Part shown: piece by piece, positions 61,558-64,000 of the stretch
How positions within the stretch are numbered: position 1 is the stretch's first letter
Layout: every line of letters begins with the position of its first letter
From: Streptomyces chartreusis
GTDB lineage: Bacteria; Actinomycetota; Actinomycetes; Streptomycetales; Streptomycetaceae
Assembly: GCF_008704715.1 (NCBI RefSeq)
Contig: NZ_CP023689.1
Span: 1,426,001-1,490,000 of the forward strand
Length of the DNA: 64,000 nt
Direction: 5' to 3'
The notes under the pieces: generated by a model
Databases searched by the model: none
Seen by the model: only the letters and a program-made list of their open reading frames with translations
Told to the model about the DNA's origin: nothing
Made by a program: the position numbers and the translations under genes

Positions 61558-62004
61558 GTGCTGGACGTTGCCTACATAGCCGTCGATGACCTGCCGACAG
61601 GCAGGCTTGCGCAGATCGACGAGGACCGCGGAACCATCCGAGTACGCGTCGACAAGAATGCGCCCCTCCCCGACGTGATCCGGAAGCTCAACGACGAGAT
61701 CGACCACTTCCTCGCCACCAGCCACTGGTTCCAGCTGTGGAACGACGAGATCGTCTCCCGCGCCACCCCCGGCTGCTCGCTCCGCGTCATCTACCGACTC
61801 GACCCCAGGGTGCCCGAACTGGACATCGGCATCGGCGAAGGCAAAGGGCGTATCACCGTCTACATCCCGCCCGAGTTCGACACCGAGCAGTTCGCCGTCG
61901 CCATGAACCCGGTCACCAAGGAGTTCCTCGCCGGCGGGCGCTGGTTCCAGATGTACGCCGGTGAGATCATCGACAACAGCCCGGAGCCCATGAGCCAGGT
62001 GTGA
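61558..62004 (+). CDS. conserved protein next to the integrase, 148 aa
   Basis: GTG 61558 with GGGGAGGG. MLDVAYIAVDDLPTGRLAQI then VRVDKNAPLPDVIRKLNDEI followed by DHFLATSHWFQLWNDEIVSR. The C-terminal half has DIGIGEGKGRITVYIPPEFD and FLAGGRWFQMYAGEIIDN. The HxxxxxHW-like His residues do not form a proper zinc protease motif, so an ImmA-like role is not supported. It probably belongs to the lysogeny module. Function unknown. Confidence 0.65.
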   Translation: MLDVAYIAVDDLPTGRLAQIDEDRGTIRVRVDKNAPLPDVIRKLNDEIDHFLATSHWFQLWNDEIVSRATPGCSLRVIYRLDPRVPELDIGIGEGKGRITVYIPPEFDTEQFAVAMNPVTKEFLAGGRWFQMYAGEIIDNSPEPMSQV

Positions 62005-62019
62005 CGAACGGGGGCGGCG

Positions 62020-63312
62020 ATGGCGGGATACGTCGAGGACCGGTGGCTGACCAAGAAGCCCGACCCGGCCACCGGCAAGAGACGCGAGACCGCCCGCCAC
62101 GGCAAGGGAAAGCGCTGGCGTGTGGCCGGTGTCCCCGGCGTGAAGGACCGGTCGTTCACGACCGAGGCGGCGGCGAAGAAGTGGCTGAAGGAGTCGGCCA
62201 CCGACTCTGAGCGCGGCACCTTCTACGACCCGCGCGACGGCGAAATGCTGTTGCAGGAGTACGTGGAGAAGCACTGGTGGCCCAACCTGCGCAGGGCGCC
62301 GACCACAAAGCAGTCCATGAGGCCGCGGGTCTTCAACCACATCCTTCCCCACGTGGGCCATCTGCCGCTGAACCGGATCGGGCACGACGAGGTGAAGGCC
62401 TGGCAGACCCGGGCCGAAGAGGACATCGACACCGGCACGCTGGTGGTGACCTGGCGGAACTTTTCGTCCATCATGCAGGCCGCGCACAAGGCCAAGCGGA
62501 TCCCCGTCAACCCGTTCCGCGACCCGGACCTCGTGGCGCCGACGGTGCCCAAGTCGAAGGCGAAGGCGTGGTCTGACGCCACGCTTGCGGCCGTGCGTGC
62601 AGAACTGGCGACCCGCTACCAGATGCTGGCCGACCTCGGGTTCACGTCCGGCCTGCGGCAGGGTGAGGCGTTCGGAGTGTCCCCGGATGACGTGGACGGT
62701 GACGTGCTGCGGGTGGTCCGGCAGATCATCAACGTCAACGGACGGCTGGCGTTCGGGCCGCCCAAGGGGAACAAGGAACGGGAAGCGCCATGCCCTCCCG
62801 AACTGGCCCGCGCCATCAAGGAGTACGCGGACACCTTCCCGCCGGTCGAGGTGACGTTGCCGTGGGTGGACCCGGACAGGCCGAACCTGGCGTGGGAGGC
62901 GCGGCCCTCGCGGACCGTGCGCCTGCTGGTGACGACTGGCCACACGGGCAAGGTTCGCGGCGGAGCGGTGAGCCGGGACATGTTCAACGAGCTGCACTGG
63001 AAGCCGGCCCTCGCCGCGGCCGGTGTGATCCCTGCGTCGACCGAGAAGTCCGGCCGGCGCGTGAAGTACAGGATGCCGCGCGAGGATGGTTTCCACGTCC
63101 TACGGCACACGTTCGCTAGCGTGGTGCTGGCGGAGGGTGAGACCATTGGGCAGCTGGCCGCATGGCTCGGTCACGCGGACCCGGCCTTCACGCTGCGGAC
63201 CTATGTGCACTTCATGCCGAAGTCGGGTATCAAGGCAGTGGCCGCCCTGGGCGGGATGCTGAGCCGCGTTGCGAGTGCGGCTGATGCGGGCGGGACTCCT
63301 GAGAATCTATAG
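62020..63312 (+). CDS. int: tyrosine integrase, 430 aa
   Basis: Site-specific recombinase. The N-terminal arm-binding part (KGKRWRVAGVPGVKDRSFTT) and the SAM-like core-binding domain (LLQEYVEKHWWPNLRRAPTT) are followed by the catalytic domain. Catalytic residues visible are Arg213 in SGLRQGEAFG, His359 and Arg362 in HVLRHTFAS, His385 in LGHADP, and Tyr395 in LRTYVHF. A Lys in GPPKGNKEREAPCPPE is the likely beta-hairpin Lys. A complete active enzyme is expected. The attachment site lies directly downstream. Confidence 0.94.
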   Translation: MAGYVEDRWLTKKPDPATGKRRETARHGKGKRWRVAGVPGVKDRSFTTEAAAKKWLKESATDSERGTFYDPRDGEMLLQEYVEKHWWPNLRRAPTTKQSMRPRVFNHILPHVGHLPLNRIGHDEVKAWQTRAEEDIDTGTLVVTWRNFSSIMQAAHKAKRIPVNPFRDPDLVAPTVPKSKAKAWSDATLAAVRAELATRYQMLADLGFTSGLRQGEAFGVSPDDVDGDVLRVVRQIINVNGRLAFGPPKGNKEREAPCPPELARAIKEYADTFPPVEVTLPWVDPDRPNLAWEARPSRTVRLLVTTGHTGKVRGGAVSRDMFNELHWKPALAAAGVIPASTEKSGRRVKYRMPREDGFHVLRHTFASVVLAEGETIGQLAAWLGHADPAFTLRTYVHFMPKSGIKAVAALGGMLSRVASAADAGGTPENL

Positions 63313-63342
63313 CGGTTCTGGATCTCCCCAGATTCTCCCCAG
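63301..63342. repeat. inverted and direct repeats at the integrase end
   Basis: GAGAATCT (63301-63308) and its exact reverse complement AGATTCTC (63330-63337) flank 21 bases. TCTCCCCAG also occurs directly repeated at 63323-63331 and 63334-63342. They overlap the integrase stop and could be arm-type integrase sites or a weak terminator. Confidence 0.55.
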
Positions 63343-63394
63343 CGCATGATCATTACATGAACCGAGCGCCGTTCGCCCAGGTCAGAGGGTATGA

Positions 63395-63445
63395 GAGTCG
63401 AGGAGTTGCTCAGTACTCCATGTACAGGTTGTTCTCGCAGACGAA
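63395..63445. other. attR: prophage-host junction
   Basis: The host E1 alpha coding similarity ends at the Tyr-Met-Glu-Tyr codons (about 63413-63424) and is followed on the prophage side by unrelated DNA and the integrase. The recombination core should lie within about 63410-63445. The exact core needs the attL copy outside the window. Confidence 0.72.
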
Positions 63446-63943
63446 CAGCACGGGCAGCTTCCATACGGCGGCCAGGTTGAGCGCCTCGTGGAAGGCGCCG
63501 ATGTTGGTGGCGCCGTCCCCGAAGAAGGCGACGGCGATCTGGTCTGTGCCGCGCAGCCGTGCCGACCACGCGGCGCCGGCCGCCATCGGGAGGTGGGCGC
63601 CGACGATGGCGTAGGAGCCGAGCATGCCGGTGGACGCCTTGGTGAGGTGCATGGAGCCGCCCTTGGCCCCGCACAACCCCGTTGCCCGGCTCATGAGTTC
63701 GGCCAGGCACTCCTCCGGCGTGGCGCCCCGCGCCATCGCGTGGTGGTGGCCGCGGTAGGTGGCGAAGACGTAGTCGTCGGGCCGCAGGGCGGCGCTCGCG
63801 CCGACGGCGACGGCCTCGTGTCCGGCGGCGAGGTGGGTGGTGCCCTTCACCAGCCCCTGGAGGAACAGGTCGTGGGCGGCCTTCTCCGTACGGCGGATGA
63901 CGGTCATCTGCTCGTAGGCGGCGAGGAGTCCGGCCGGTTCCAT
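63410..63943 (-). pseudogene. pyruvate dehydrogenase-type E1 alpha, truncated by the prophage (177 aa)
   Basis: Host thiamine-diphosphate-dependent dehydrogenase alpha subunit. Residues 1-40 and GHEAVAVGASAALRPDDYVF, then YRGHHHAMARGATPEECLAE and GGSMHLTKASTGMLGSYAIV are typical. The TPP motif runs from GDGATNIGAFHEALNLAAVW to CENN. The frame stops one codon after NNLYMEY at attR, so about half of a 320-370-residue subunit is missing. The rest should lie left of attL. Lysogeny should abolish this E1 alpha unless the host has a paralogue. Start ATG 63943 overlaps an upstream stop. Confidence 0.86.
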
Positions 63944-64000
63944 CAGCGACTCCCGTTGCCGCGCGAGGTGTTGAGGTGGGACTGCGACTCGCGGCGGGTG
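63943..64000 (-). CDS. C-terminal end of a host gene upstream of E1 alpha (partial)
   Basis: The frame reads TRRESQSHLNTSRGNGSR then TGA at 63943-63945, overlapping the E1 alpha start as TGATG. Eighteen residues are too few to name it. The overlap suggests an operon with E1 alpha. Confidence 0.45.
   Translation of the reverse strand, partial: TRRESQSHLNTSRGNGSR

Noticed and set aside
61558..62004. ImmA/IrrE-like metalloprotease beside the repressor
   Set aside because: The His/Glu pattern does not form HExxH and no partner Glu is found. Position alone is not enough.
1..64000. tRNA genes
   Set aside because: I looked for cloverleaf-like stretches in the gaps and near attR and saw none. The integration site is a protein gene.

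Overview
The window is GC-rich actinobacterial DNA, most likely from Streptomyces. It carries most of an integrated siphovirus-type prophage. The evidence for a prophage is a complete head and tail gene set in one collinear block, a tyrosine integrase beside divergent repressor-like genes, and a host gene cut off just beyond the integrase. Most phage genes overlap at ATGA or GTGA junctions. The left prophage end, attL and any lysis genes must lie to the left, because a reading frame is already open at base 2. I saw no tRNA, rRNA, CRISPR array or insertion sequence.

Layout. (A) 1-5809, plus strand: an accessory cassette with two sugar-nucleotide epimerase/dehydratase-like proteins, three glycosyltransferase-like proteins and small linker genes. 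(B) 5820-27236, minus strand: the virion block. In transcription order it runs terminase, portal, MuF-like protein, scaffold, major capsid, connectors, major tail protein, frameshifted tail chaperones, tape measure with a fused peptidase, distal tail, hub and fibre-like proteins. (C) 27237-29216: small genes, a strong terminator, a Cys-rich microprotein and a palindromic divergent promoter. (D) 29223-35666, minus strand: a module resembling the transfer region of Streptomyces conjugative elements. It has a TraB/FtsK-like translocase, several membrane proteins and a RapZ-C-like protein. Downstream of the translocase sits a symmetric array of eight short boxes, all on an exact 11-bp grid. (E) 35718-37163, minus strand: small unknown genes. 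(F) 37379-39706, plus strand: a regulator with a probably leaderless promoter, an HTH-Nudix protein, a second Nudix protein and two small genes. (G) 39757-60043, minus strand: the long early region. It holds many small zinc-ribbon proteins, two paralogous replisome-organizer-like genes (one fused to an HNH nuclease), RecT with a RecE-like exonuclease, a DEDDh exonuclease, a sliding clamp with a small clamp-motif protein, and a PP-loop protein. (H) 60137-63312: the lysogeny module with divergent HTH genes and the integrase. (I) 63313-64000: attR, then the 5' part of a pyruvate-dehydrogenase-type E1 alpha gene that is truncated at the junction.

How it may work together. The lysogeny module sets integration into the E1 alpha gene. 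The early region supplies replication and recombination functions that rely partly on host enzymes. The virion block builds a long non-contractile tail. The left cassette probably modifies a virion or host-surface glycan. The transfer-like module and its 11-bp array are the least expected part, because such machinery normally belongs to conjugative elements rather than to tailed phages.
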